This document shows, in pieces, positions 21,972 to 32,193 of a stretch of 64,000 bases of DNA. The DNA is from Isoperla grammatica (lineage: Eukaryota; Arthropoda; Insecta; Plecoptera; Perlodidae). Numbering within the stretch: position 1 is the first letter of the stretch; each line of letters opens with the position of its first letter. The stretch covers positions 38,703,200-38,767,199 of the forward strand of contig OX246744.1 of the NCBI GenBank assembly GCA_945910005.1, read 5' to 3'. A program made the translations under genes and the position numbers. Below the pieces are notes generated by a model that saw nothing but the letters and a program-made list of their open reading frames with translations, was not told the origin of the DNA and did no database searches.

Positions 21972-23867
21972 TCACACTTCCAAGACGGCCACCCGACAAG
22001 TCAGATTGCCGTTTTGGAGAAACGCGTCAAGACCTTTCCCGTCCAAGGTCACACAGTTGGATGAACTGAACATGTCTTCAACGCTCTCGATGTCGGAACA
22101 AACCTTCCTGTGGTAAGTATTGTGCATGTCTTCCGTGAGAAGTGTGAGTTCAAACCTGAACGCGTACCTGTCCTCGGGCGCGCCCACGTACCTGACAGCC
22201 GCCCGGAACGTGCGCCCCTCTCCGTCGTACCCGCGATGTAGCGTGAACACTCTGCCGTGCGCCGCGAGCACGTCCGTGAGCAAGAGTCCGCGCCGCTGCA
22301 CAAACGTGCGTGGCAGGTCGGGCCACGTCCGGTCCGCGTGGGCGGAGAGGGCGTGGCCCAGCATCACTTCGGGCCGGCCCCTCCAACCGCCGCACGCCAG
22401 GGGACAGTCGTAGTCGCGGCGGGGACAGACCGCGCCGTGTCCCCCCAGCTCGCACGCGGGCATGCGCAGCAGGCATTCCGTGCACCGTAGCCGGATGTCG
22501 GCACTAAGACTCTCCGCGAGAAGACTCCTCACAGTGGAGAACTGTCCGCGACACAGCGGGCAAACTGTGGTCCTGTCGTCTGAACGGCAAGCGTTACATA
22601 AGCTGTGTCCCTCGGTGCACAGGTGTATCGGTGCGCACATGACCTTGAAGCACACGGGACACTCCAGGGTTCGCATTATGCTCTTCTCCAACTCCCTTAA
22701 TTCTTCCCCCACATTTTCATCAATTCCTGTCCCGCGCTGCGCTGAAGGTGCGACGATTGACGTGACCAACAGTAGTGAATACGTTACAGAAAAAGCCACC
22801 TGTTGAACCACCAGCCCCGGTGACTTCGGCAACAGAGTCGCCACCGAGAGGTTATTCTTCTCTTGACCCAGTTCACCACTTGTTCCTTGGCCACACACAA
22901 ACACGTCCCCTGCCCGTGTCAACACCGCAGTGTGGTGACATCCAGCGATAACCTGGGAGACCGTAGGGTCCTCGAGGCCAGTCATTCTAGTGGGGGCGGA
23001 TCTCTTGGTTATGTCACCGGTACCCAACTGACCTTCACCATTACAACCCCAAGCCCAGGTCGTCCCATCGACTCCGAGGGCCACAGTGTGGTAGAAACCG
23101 CAGGACACGGCAGCCAAGGCTGTTGACGGCACCGATACTCGTGTGAAGCTGGACACGCTATCCACTGCACCAAGCCCTAGTTGACCACTACGATTAGACC
23201 CAGCCATCAAGAGGACCCCACAGGCCGAGACAAGAGCTGTATACCCGCCGCCACACGATATGTCAACGATTTCCTCGGGGAGGTTGGCCACGCGAGTGAA
23301 TGAGGTTAGCAGGTTTGTATGACCGAGGCCTAGTCGGCCCTCGATGTTGTTTCCACACACCCAGACGTCACCGCCTGTGGCAAGCACCACCGTGTACCAC
23401 CACCCAGCAGCAGCAGCTATCTTTGTTATGTGCGGCAGTCCGGCAACCAGGACGGGTGTGGGGGTGTCATGGGTGTGACCGAGGCCAAGCTGACCACGGT
23501 TATTCCGCCCACACGAATACACCTCACCCTTGTCAGTGAGGAACACAGTGTGTCCACCTCCACAAGCAGCCTGGGTTACACTAACAGTGCTGAGAGTGTC
23601 AACAAGCCTCGGCTCAGCGACCGAGCCTTCGTTCATCATCATTCTTGTGTCATCATCTGTGTCATCATCTGTGTCTCGTGTTACACAGAAGGTGTAGACG
23701 CGGCCAGACTCGCAGACAACTGCAGAGTGGTTATCACCGCAAGACACCTGAACGACGGTCTCATCTTGGGAGAACGACACAATGCTCGATCCAGCAGGCA
23801 GGCCTCCACCCAACACCAGGACACCAGGCTTGGTGATAACGAACCGAGCGTCATCGTTCTCAGCCAT
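21972..23867 (-). CDS. RCC1-repeat, RING and SIAH/Sina domain protein; probable E3 ubiquitin ligase
   Basis: The frame has 631 codons from the preferred ATG (MAENDDARF). It is open a further 30 codons upstream, but those overlap a splice-acceptor signal. Counting from that upstream in-frame ATG, about residues 45-400 are an RCC1-type propeller, with repeated CGGGHT, CGRNNRGQLGLG and CGNNIEGRLGLG blade signatures. A C3HC4 RING follows: C433, C436, C447, H451, C454, C457, C466, C469. Then comes a SIAH-type zinc finger (C492, C495, H507, C511, C518, C522, H535, H540) and a Sina-like substrate-binding region to the end. RING-SIAH proteins transfer ubiquitin to bound substrates, and the propeller may bind chromatin, a small GTPase or substrate. 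All metal ligands are present, so it is probably active. The frame is intronless and locally GC-rich. Confidence 0.85.
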   Translation of the reverse strand: MAENDDARFVITKPGVLVLGGGLPAGSSIVSFSQDETVVQVSCGDNHSAVVCESGRVYTFCVTRDTDDDTDDDTRMMMNEGSVAEPRLVDTLSTVSVTQAACGGGHTVFLTDKGEVYSCGRNNRGQLGLGHTHDTPTPVLVAGLPHITKIAAAAGWWYTVVLATGGDVWVCGNNIEGRLGLGHTNLLTSFTRVANLPEEIVDISCGGGYTALVSACGVLLMAGSNRSGQLGLGAVDSVSSFTRVSVPSTALAAVSCGFYHTVALGVDGTTWAWGCNGEGQLGTGDITKRSAPTRMTGLEDPTVSQVIAGCHHTAVLTRAGDVFVCGQGTSGELGQEKNNLSVATLLPKSPGLVVQQVAFSVTYSLLLVTSIVAPSAQRGTGIDENVGEELRELEKSIMRTLECPVCFKVMCAPIHLCTEGHSLCNACRSDDRTTVCPLCRGQFSTVRSLLAESLSADIRLRCTECLLRMPACELGGHGAVCPRRDYDCPLACGGWRGRPEVMLGHALSAHADRTWPDLPRTFVQRRGLLLTDVLAAHGRVFTLHRGYDGEGRTFRAAVRYVGAPEDRYAFRFELTLLTEDMHNTYHRKVCSDIESVEDMFSSSNCVTLDGKGLDAFLQNGNLTCRVAVLEV

Positions 23868-23930
23868 CCTGCAACCAAACGAGATGTTGGACACAGAAGG
23901 GGACAAGTTAGAGTGGGGGTGGGGGGGGGA
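23868..23930 (-). promoter_or_regulatory. Putative splice acceptor directly before the ATG
   Basis: Read on the minus strand, a C-rich tract is followed by CTAAC (branch-point-like), pyrimidine-rich sequence and TTTGGTTGCAG, with G then ATG immediately after. The spacing from branch point to AG is about 40 nt. This suggests a non-coding first exon lies further upstream and that the 30-codon N-terminal extension is intronic. Confidence 0.55.
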
Positions 23931-24089
23931 TGATTCCCGGATACATAACAAACTCAAATATCTTTATTAATTTATAACTTCATATTTCATCCACACATCG
24001 TTTCGAATAGCCATGTTGCAAAAATATAGGATTTAAAACCCAAATATCAACCAATCAAATTACATTTAAAAAACATTATTTTATTAGAT

Positions 24090-24171
24090 TGCACTCGTGG
24101 GGCCTCGGTCCTGTTGGCAATAAAGATCTAATAATAATAAAAAAATAAAAAAACAATAATAATAATAATAA

Positions 24172-24225
<54 letters not shown>

Positions 24226-24237
24226 GAAAAATAATAA

Positions 24238-24273
<36 letters not shown>
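24090..24273 (+). mobile_element. Truncated LINE tail with (AAT)n microsatellite
   Basis: CCTGTTGGCAATAAAGATCT is followed by about 120 bp of AAT units. This looks like the extreme 3' end of a CR1/L2-like LINE and its simple-repeat tail. Only the tail remains, so the family cannot be named. It lies within about 200 bp upstream of the RCC1-RING-Sina reading frame. Confidence 0.45.
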
Positions 24274-24274
<1 letters not shown>

Positions 24275-24834
24275 TTAACAAGAGGGAATCACGTGAGAAT
24301 TGCAAACTACAACTAACTGATGGAGACGGGGGTGGGAGGAGTGAGTGACCAGCGCAGCCACTAGCCAACGTCGTGGCGGGCTTCAATACTCACAAACGCA
24401 TTTCATGAAACCATCTATTTTCTAATAGTTTAATATCGAGACTGCCACAAATAACTATGGATATTATGCAGAGATAGAGATGAAAAATTTTCAATGAGAA
24501 TTTTTCATTATTTTATTAATGAAAAATCAAAAACACTCCGTGAAGCAATTTTCACATCTTACGGAGACATACTTCATTTTTAAATATAATGTTAATTATT
24601 TATTTGCAATGCACTGATGCTTTGCAGTTTTGTGACGTTAAACAACTGATGCAATCACAATTTTAAAATGATCATTCTGATGAACATTTTGTCTATATAC
24701 TAGCCCCAATGTAAGTATTTGCATACCGATCTCAGATCATTATCTACGGCCCCTTTATTACGCGCTAATTGAAGGAACATCAAAAGAACTCTGGCGTTCT
24801 TTCACACATTCCTAGAATACATTCAACACATACA

Positions 24835-25001
24835 TATAGTGGACCCAAGATTACTTTACACCTGCTTTCGTCACATCCGGGGCAGTCGTAGCCAACCAGC
24901 GAACCGCCTGAGACACATCTGGGCCAATACCGATCGCTAATTAGCTACGAACCAGTCGCCTGTGACGAAAGCATGTGTAAGGTAGTCTTGGGACAACTAT
25001 A
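24835..25001. mobile_element. Palindromic MITE, copy 2
   Basis: This is the cleanest copy. TATAGTGGACCCAAGATTAC at the left pairs with GTAGTCTTGGGACAACTATA at the right. The inner arms read CTGCTTTCGTCACA and TGTGACGAAAGCATG. The centre contains AATACCGATCGCTAATTAGC. Confidence 0.8.
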
Positions 25002-25020
25002 CATCCATACACACACACAC

Positions 25021-25979
25021 TACTATGCAGTAAGCTATTCATAGCTACGACAAGGTCTTACCGCCCCCTCCCAAACACCCTGCGCACCAGACAAACCACA
25101 TGCTAACTGACGGGCTAGCCTGCCGCTGTTACGGGCACCGACCATTCTGTTATCTACCAGTCTTTGTTGCTACACTTAGTGTACTATGCAGTAAGCTATT
25201 CATAGCTACGACAAGGTCTTCACGCCCCCTCCCAAACACCCTCCGCACCAGACAAAACCCACGCTGACTGACGGGCTAGCCTGCCGCTGTTACGGGCACC
25301 GACCATTCTGTTATCTACCAGTCTTTGTTGCTACACTTAGTGTACTATGCAGTAAGATATTCATAGCACAAGGTCTTCACTCCCCCTCCCAAACACCCTG
25401 CGCACCAGACAAACCACATGCTAACTGACGAGCTAGCCTGCCGCTGTTACGGGCACCGACCATTCTGTTATCTACCAGTCTTTGTTGCTTCACTTAGTGT
25501 ACTATGCAATAAGCTATTCATAGCTACGACAAGGTCTTCACGCCCCCTCCCAAACACCCTGCGCACCAGACAAACCACATGCTAACTGACGGGCTAGCCT
25601 GCCGCTGTTACGGGCACCGACCATTCTGTTATCTACCAGTCTTTGTTGCTACACTTAGTGTACTATGCAATAAGCTATTCATAGCTACGACAAGGTCTTC
25701 ACGCCCCCTCCCAAACACCCTGCGGACTGGACAAACCACATGCTAACTGACGGGCTAGCCTGCCGCTGTTACGGGCACCGACCATTCGGTTATCTACCTG
25801 CCTTTGTTGCTACACTTAGTGTACTATGCAGTAAGCTATTCATAGCTACGACAAGGTCTTCACGCCCCCTCCCAAACACCCTGCGCACTAGACAAACCAC
25901 ATGCTAACTGACGGGCTAGCCTGCCGCTGTTACGGGCACCGACCATTCTGTTATCTACCAGTCTTTGTTGCTTCACTTA
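25021..25979 (+). repeat. 161-bp tandem repeat (about 6 units)
   Basis: Units begin at TACTATGCA(G/A)TAAG (25021, 25182, 25343, 25500, 25661, 25822), giving a period of 161 bp with one unit of 157. Copies are over 95% alike by eye. The last copy stops at CACTTA, where another element starts. Confidence 0.9.
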
Positions 25980-27154
25980 GGCCGGTTGCACACCGAAACG
26001 ACGGCGATCGGCCGATCAAGTCAGTTAGCAGACAGCCAGGCCAGTATTTACGATGTCGTCAAACAAGGAGGAGGCCGCCTGTTATCCTGGGCTACTATGC
26101 TAGAAGGCGCCGTTATCCTGGGCCACTATGCTAGAAGGCGCCGTTATCCTGGGCTACTATGCTAGAAGGCACCGTTATCCTGGGCTACTATGCTAGAAGC
26201 CGCCGTTGTCCTGGGCTACTATGCTAGAAGGCTTCGTTATCCTGGGCTACTATGCTTGAAGGCGCCGTCATCCTGGGCTACTATGCTAGAAGCCGCCGTT
26301 ATCTTGGCCTGCTATGCTAGAAAGTGCTGTTATCCTGGGCTACTATGCTAGAAGGCACCGTTATCCTGGGCTACTATGCTAGAAGGTGCAGTTATCCTGG
26401 CCTACTATGCTAGAAGCCGCCGTTATCCTGGGCTACTATGCTAGAAGCCGCCGTTATCCTGGGCTACTATGCTAGAAGGCTTCGTTATCCTGGGCTACTA
26501 TGCTTGAAGCCGCCGTTATCCCGGGCTACTATGCTAGAAGGCGCCGTTATCCTGGGCTACTATGCTAGAAGCCGCCGTTATCCCGGGCTACTATGCTAGA
26601 AGGCGCCGTTATCCTGGGCTACTATGCTAGAAGCCGCCGTTAACCTGGGCTACTATGCTAGAAGGCGCCGTTATCCCTGGCTACTATGCTAGAAGGCGCC
26701 GTTTTCCTGGGCTACTATGCTAGAGGCCGCCGTTATCCTGGGCTACTATGCTAGAAGGCTTCGTCACCGTCGTCGTCAATTCTGGGTGCATCCTTACATT
26801 AGAGAGAATCGTGAGAGGTGCGTTTACTTGTGCGCGTCGAGCTTCTCGGTTTTGAGGGCAGATTCAAATGGACGTAGGCCTACAGGATGTCAGAAGACAG
26901 TTATTTCACTCTGTACTGGCGAAGGTTGACAGATAAGTGCGGGCGGATGTGTGGGGGGGTGGGGGAAGCACCTGACCCGACAAAGACGCTGTATACAACC
27001 ACGACCGCCGTGAGACGACGGTGTTTTCAAACGACTGGAGACGTCGGATCAGGTCAGTGTGAACAGCCACATTCATTTATATATGTGAACCATCCTAGTC
27101 GCCCGATTTACGTCGTCGTGAATTTGGCTGGGTCGGTTTGTTGTTTGACCGGCC
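25980..27154. mobile_element. Possible PIF/Harbinger-type element inserted in the 161-bp array
   Basis: The ends are GGCCGGTT at the left and its near-complement GACCGGCC at the right. TTA flanks both sides (25977-25979 and 27155-27157). The right flank TTAGTGT...TATGC resembles the continuation of the 161-bp repeat (TTAGTGTACTATGC), as if the array were split at TTA. TWA duplications are typical of PIF/Harbinger. The TIRs are short and there is no transposase. The 31-bp minisatellite lies inside. Confidence 0.45.
26081..26763 (+). repeat. 31-bp minisatellite, about 22 copies
   Basis: The unit is GTTATCCTGGGCTACTATGC followed by TAGAAGGCGCC. Variants GCCGCC, GCACC and GCTTC occur at the 3' side of units. 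Because 31 is not a multiple of 3, any reading frame shifts phase each unit. It is not CRISPR, since there are no unique spacers. Confidence 0.9.
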
Positions 27155-27255
27155 TTAGTGTCAATATGCCACTAACAAAACCTGTGCATTTTCATTCGAT
27201 TCAAGAAGAAATCTTCTTTGTCGATTATAATACATGTATTAGCCTAGAACTGGTA

Positions 27256-27875
27256 CAGTGGTTCCCAACCGGTGGTCCACAGACCGACGCCGGTCCGCAC
27301 CCAAAAATTTGTTCTTCCATTCCTAATAACACGATTGTATTGTTACTTGAAAATGTATACTGCCAATAAAATTGAATTGAATGTTATTTTAGGCGTAATT
27401 TGGCTAAATGATATTTTCTCAGGAGGGGACACTTGCTTATAATTCAATTAATACCGACTGTACAAACACCCACTTCTACCGACACAGAAAGTTGAGAGTA
27501 GGCCTATTGATGGCAAGGAACCACCCGACCGTGATTATAAACGTGCAATCCTAAGTTAAATTATCAGTAACACATCATAATAATTAACACATACAAAGTT
27601 TTGTACAATCGAAAATTATTAGTAATTTATTAATATGTTATTAACGATGATTTGAATGATATTTCCTGTGTTCACATTCTTCCAGTTGCCCCTTCCCTTC
27701 GTCTGCCTTATTTGCTCATGTCACTGTAAAGGCCGTTTTAGGGTGTGAGTATACCCGAAATATTTCGCTTCCGGTGTCTGGGGCTCCACACCAGACCCCT
27801 TGTAGCCACGCCGGTCCTTACGCATAAATGTATCATATTGCCGGTCCGTGAGGTGATAAAGGTTGGGAACCACTG
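27256..27875. mobile_element. Charlie-like hAT MITE (620 bp)
   Basis: The termini CAGTGGTTCCCAACC and GGTTGGGAACCACTG are perfect complements and match the well-known hAT-Charlie end consensus. Internal GGTCC...CCGGTCCG strings near both ends continue the imperfect pairing. The flanks contain GCCTAGAA (left, six bases out) and GCCTAGTA (right), which is not a clean 8-bp duplication. There is no transposase. Confidence 0.75.
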
Positions 27876-29532
27876 GCCTAGTATAGTAGTCGTACAGCAA
27901 CTACGGGAACGCTTTTGTCGTCAATCAATGACGTGTTTACGGTCTCGGCCAACCCGAGCAGGTATTTGAATTAGCCGGTGATTTAGGTGGTTGGCTGCCG
28001 CTCACCCACCCGTGACTGAAGCATTACCGAAGTTGTTGTACGACAACTATATACATATGTTAGGTAGATGTAGTGTTTATCACAACACAATCAAAAGATG
28101 TTGACTTTCATTTCCCATGAATGGTTTTAAATAAAGCTTACGCTAAAAAGCGATTTACTACAATGATCGTCGGGGGTGGTTTTGTGAACATACACGTCAT
28201 CGTATAAAAAAACAAAATTAACACCAATAGAGCACTCAAAATACATTAGATGCATTCTGGTGGCAAGAAAATGAACTTCTAAAAAGAGTGGTTTGGCTGT
28301 CACTTTTCATTGTTGTTTTATTGTTATTATTCATCAATGGCGCTGAAAGGAGGTTGCTTAGCAGCGCTATCTAGGTTAGTTTTGAGTCCTCTGGGGCAGT
28401 GTTGAGCAAGGTAGATAATGATAAGATAATCACATGAAACAGTCACCTAGATAAAGATAATACTATCAATGAAATAGAAAATTATCTAGATGATTTCAGA
28501 TAACCAGATCACTATAGAGTAATTGCATTGATCGAAGTGTTGTGAACATAATGGATTAGTTTCAATGTAGGCCAATTTAATATTAATATGAGCAATAATC
28601 ACGTCATCGGCTGCTACGAAGTGAATGTATTATATTATCACTTGAGTTAAGAAGTTAGACCTACTTTTTCATGAACATGTATTTAAAATGCACTAGTTAG
28701 ATAAAAGCTGAAAATGTAACCAATTAGGCCTACCTCGTTTCCATTGGTCTGTATTAAACTAATATATTTGCCTACTGATCCGATATACAAGTACCAAGTA
28801 GCCTAATTTGAATTATTAATTAATTGACATTGCCACTAATGTGTAATTAGTAATGACTAATTGCAAAACCTTGTTAGAACGTTAAGGACACTGACCAGAC
28901 TAAAAAATAATAATCTTATTTGGATAAATGGTTATCAATAATTACCGTCTTACACAACTACGATGGACAAAATATATTATATATTCACTCCAGATTTACA
29001 TTTCATTAAAAAAAAACAGTTAGATATGAAGATACAGTCTGATACGGCAACTTCTGGTTACCATAATCTGTCTCGAGTTTCCTTATGGGTTTTAAGCAAA
29101 GTCAAGCTCATGTTTATATCTATGTGGGAATCAACCAACATAACAGATAAGCAGAAATATCATCTTATATAATAGATAACAGTGGTTTGTTAATAAAGAT
29201 GATCGTGAATAGTTATCTAGAATCTAGATGATTATTTATATTATATATATGTATCTAGATAATGTCCAAGGGGGGGGGGGGGGGGGGGGGCGAATTATAT
29301 TCGCAGCAGTTACACACGCGTGAACGGCGTAGTTGTTTGCGCTGTGTTAAATTATAATAAAGTTGGAAATCAATGAACCTATCTGCATCCAGCCCAATCA
29401 TGGTAGGCCTAATTATCTATTGAGGCAACCCAGTTTCTTGGACGGTAGGCTCCGCAAAAATCAAGAACTGTAGTTTTTCAAATACTAGTGAGAGCTTTCT
29501 TTTCCGTGATGAACTAGCCATGGCTTACGACT
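27876..29532. other. Intergenic sequence
   Basis: AT-rich, with a 20-base G run near 29271-29290. CAGTGTTGAGC at 28397 resembles a hAT terminus, but no partner end was found. No gene is supported. Confidence 0.5.
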
Positions 29533-29711
29533 TATAACGGGGCTTTACAGCAACCTTCCACATGCTTTCGTCACAGGCAAGGAATCCGCCCCCACTCGTA
29601 GTCGATCAGTGATCGGTATTTGCGTGGGCTTGTCTCGGCGGGTTCGCTGGTTGTCTACGAGCTGCTCGCCCGAGACGAAAGCATGTGTAAGGTAGTCTTG
29701 GGGCGAGTTTA
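29533..29711. mobile_element. Palindromic MITE, copy 3
   Basis: CACATGCTTTCGTCAC...GACGAAAGCATGTGTAAGG as in the other copies. The central CGATCAGTGATCGG is in the opposite orientation to copies 1 and 2. The outer left end is more diverged. Confidence 0.65.
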
Positions 29712-30280
29712 CACTTAACATATCTCAATGAATGCAAGAGAAGGTTAGTAGATTGTCTTTGACCTGTAGGCCCTACATACCTCGTCTCGGGCTTCCTAGC
29801 GGGATCTGCGCTGACTAGGGTGTATCTCGGAAGACAACTTTCTGCAACAACAATACAAGTCAAGCAAAACAGATCCTGTGTGTCCATTGGTCAATAATGG
29901 GCAAATATACTCATCCACCACCATTCAGTCCATTCATATTACATTCATTATGGCATCAAAATGATGTATTTCCTTGCCCACTTTGATGCAAATTGTATAG
30001 TCCTAATACACCAAAAGGCCTACTTTATTATTTTTTTTTTTTTAGTTTGGGCACGCATATTATCGCTTTCACCGTTTTCATGTATGTAGCCAACAGTTTT
30101 TTCGGCACAGATTCCAGAAAAACAATAGGCCTACATTGGGATTTTACTGTAATCGACGTCACGCGAAACGTTTCATGTAATAGACTTGGAAACTCAAATA
30201 AATGCTGTTATTATTATTTACACTAAATACACAAGAGAATATAACATTTCACTAGCATGACATGCACGATCGAGTAACTA

Positions 30281-30853
30281 ATGGTGTTTTCCATTGGCAT
30301 GCACTGAGGTCGCACTCGGTGCGCGTTGAAACGTCACTGTGACGTCATGCACTAGCCGAGTGTTGCACTGCGTGCAGTCCCCAATGGAATACGACTTGTT
30401 GACAATCGAGCAAACAAAATCAGGACATGGGGCCTAGGTCTAGGCCTTCATAACCTATAAACATGAATATCTGTGTGCAAAAACAATACCTCCTGGTCAG
30501 AATAATTGTTGACTACATCAGAAATGTAGCCCTGAATTTTAGGGGTCTCGTCGTATTCTTTGAACTGATTTAACAATAGCATATCTTCATCGTCGCTGCT
30601 ATCTGACGTTTCCAAAACCTCCATCAATAAATATATCTCCCGCGCGTTTAGGGCCGCCATATTGCACTGACACCGTTGCACTGGCCTCAGACCCAGTGCG
30701 GTGAGTGCGCACCGAGTGCATAGTGCACCAGCCAATGGTTTCTGAACACTTGCACTGAGTTCGCACTCAAATTCCCAATGGATGTTGATTCTGAACCCAG
30801 TGCGCACTAGTGCGCACTGAGTGCGCACTAGTGCAGCCAATGGAAAACACCAT
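30281..30853 (-). mobile_element. DNA element with Harbinger-like N-terminal exon remnant
   Basis: The ends ATGGTGTTTTCCATTGGC and the complementary GCCAATGGAAAACACCAT form TIRs of 18 bp or more, with TA on both sides. Many variants of GTGCGCACT(C)AGTGCGC lie just inside both ends. On the minus strand a short frame starts MAALNAREIYLLMEV, has an acidic SDSSDDED stretch and ends YISDVVNNYSDQE before a GGTATTG donor-like site. This looks like the first exon of a Harbinger nuclease. The rest of the transposase is absent. Confidence 0.55.
30490..30662 (-). pseudogene. Harbinger nuclease N-terminal fragment (about 57 codons)
   Basis: The frame from the ATG of MAALNAREIYLL to YSDQE has the acidic N-terminus and the I-x2-YI-x-DVV-x2-YSDQ lead-in seen before the nuclease domain in many metazoan Harbinger proteins. 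No DDE catalytic part follows. The family assignment is from memory of the pattern and needs a search. Confidence 0.45.
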
Positions 30854-31118
30854 TACACAAGGATCACTTGTATTCTTGTTACTCGTTCTTATTTCAGTAA
30901 TTCAATATTATTGGTTAGATTATTATTGTTTAGGTTATTATTGTTTAGATTATAATTGTTTAGCTTATTATTGTTTAGATTATTATTGTTTAGATTATTA
31001 GATTAGATTATTATTGTTTACATTATTTTGAATCGGGTATTAGCTTATTTAATAAGTTTATTTGATTTGTATTCGAAGAAAGGACGCAAGTTCAGTCAAA
31101 TTGTTTCACTCCTGCTAA

Positions 31119-32120
31119 GGCCCGGTTCCACCAAGCATAAAACTTGAGTTTATTATTTTTAAACCTAGTTTAGATTGAAAAGACGTTCCACCACGACTAA
31201 ACTTAAGTTTATCTCGAGTTTAAAATAAACCCTACCTCCGGTCCGGTTTAGATCTTTAACTACGACTCACCGCCAACACGATTCCCGAAATTTTGAATTT
31301 TCAAATATAACAAGCTGCGATACTAATGTTTTGATTTCGTCATTGCCTGTCAGCTGTCAGTGTGTGTGCGACAAAATATGGTTATATGTTGATGTGTCTG
31401 CCTTTTGTCATCGTTTTATTTTGTATGCTAAACCTATAATGGCAGGCTACGTGTCTGATGTGTCGTTTCCATCCGACGATGATGAAGAAATAATAAACTT
31501 TCGTCCAATGCGACGTCCTCGAATCATAAAGAACTAGGCCAACCCGCTGGCATTACAGTCACAACGTTAAATCATAGCTAATTTTACTGTTCTACTGTAG
31601 CTCCTTCCAAGTTACTGTAGGCCTAGGCCTACACTCAGCTAGGGCCTAGGCTATCATATAGCCAGCCTAGACCTAGGCCTACACCCAGCTAGGGCCTAGG
31701 CTACCCTGGCCCGTGCTCGTATGCTAAGCGTTCAGTTCACCCGCAATTCTCTTCCATATTTCCTCCTCTTTCCGCGAAACAGAATCGTTTTTTTATTTTC
31801 GATTTTTCCACGGTATTGCTCAACAATTTGTAATAATAGATTTTTCTCTTTCGGAGTAATTACTCCCACGCAAACGTTGTTGCTTTTTCTCCATCTTTCT
31901 TCAGGTTAGGTTTTGACAAGCTCCTCACCGCTACAGTCCGCCATGAAAATGAATCACGTGATTGGAACAACCAATCACAGCCTTTCTTACAAAATAAACT
32001 CGGCTTAGTTAACAATAGGCAAACAATTCGTGGTGGAACACGGCATGGTTTAAACTCGAGTTTATAAATAAGCGTAGCTTTGTTAAACCCGAGTTTAAAT
32101 CAGTTTGGTGGAACCGGGCC
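31119..32120 (+). mobile_element. PIF/Harbinger-type element (1.0 kb), TAA duplication
   Basis: The left end GGCCCGGTTCCACCAA is complemented exactly at the right end (TTGGTGGAACCGGGCC). TAA flanks both sides (31116-31118 and 32121-32123), the PIF/Harbinger target. Sub-terminal AAACT(C/T)GAGTTTA-type strings repeat at both ends. A short acidic frame on the plus strand (about 31438-31537) may be the remains of the transposase N-terminus. No catalytic domain is found. Confidence 0.75.
31438..31537 (+). pseudogene. Acidic N-terminal fragment, possibly of a Harbinger transposase
   Basis: The frame MAGYVSDVSFPSDDDEEIIN continues to RRPRIIKN and then stops. An acidic stretch followed by RRPR is typical of the N-terminal exon of Harbinger proteins, and the position inside Harbinger-type TIRs supports this. 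It is too short to be certain. Confidence 0.35.
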
Positions 32121-32193
32121 TAAGTTGACTTTGAATTTATAAGTATTAGTTTTAAAATAATATCCATAATTGCTATAGCAACCATATCATAAC

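Noticed and set aside
23868..23957. 30-codon N-terminal extension of the RCC1-RING-Sina frame
   Set aside because: It overlaps a branch-point, pyrimidine-tract and AG acceptor signal and has low-complexity composition. The inner ATG gives a normal start.
22120..23970. Plus-strand ORFs opposite the E3 gene
   Set aside because: They are antisense shadows of a GC-rich coding region with no domain similarity.
26081..26763. 31-bp array considered as a CRISPR-like array
   Set aside because: The units are contiguous without unique spacers, and the window is eukaryotic.
28397..28412. hAT-like terminus CAGTGTTGAGC
   Set aside because: No complementary right end or 8-bp duplication was found downstream.
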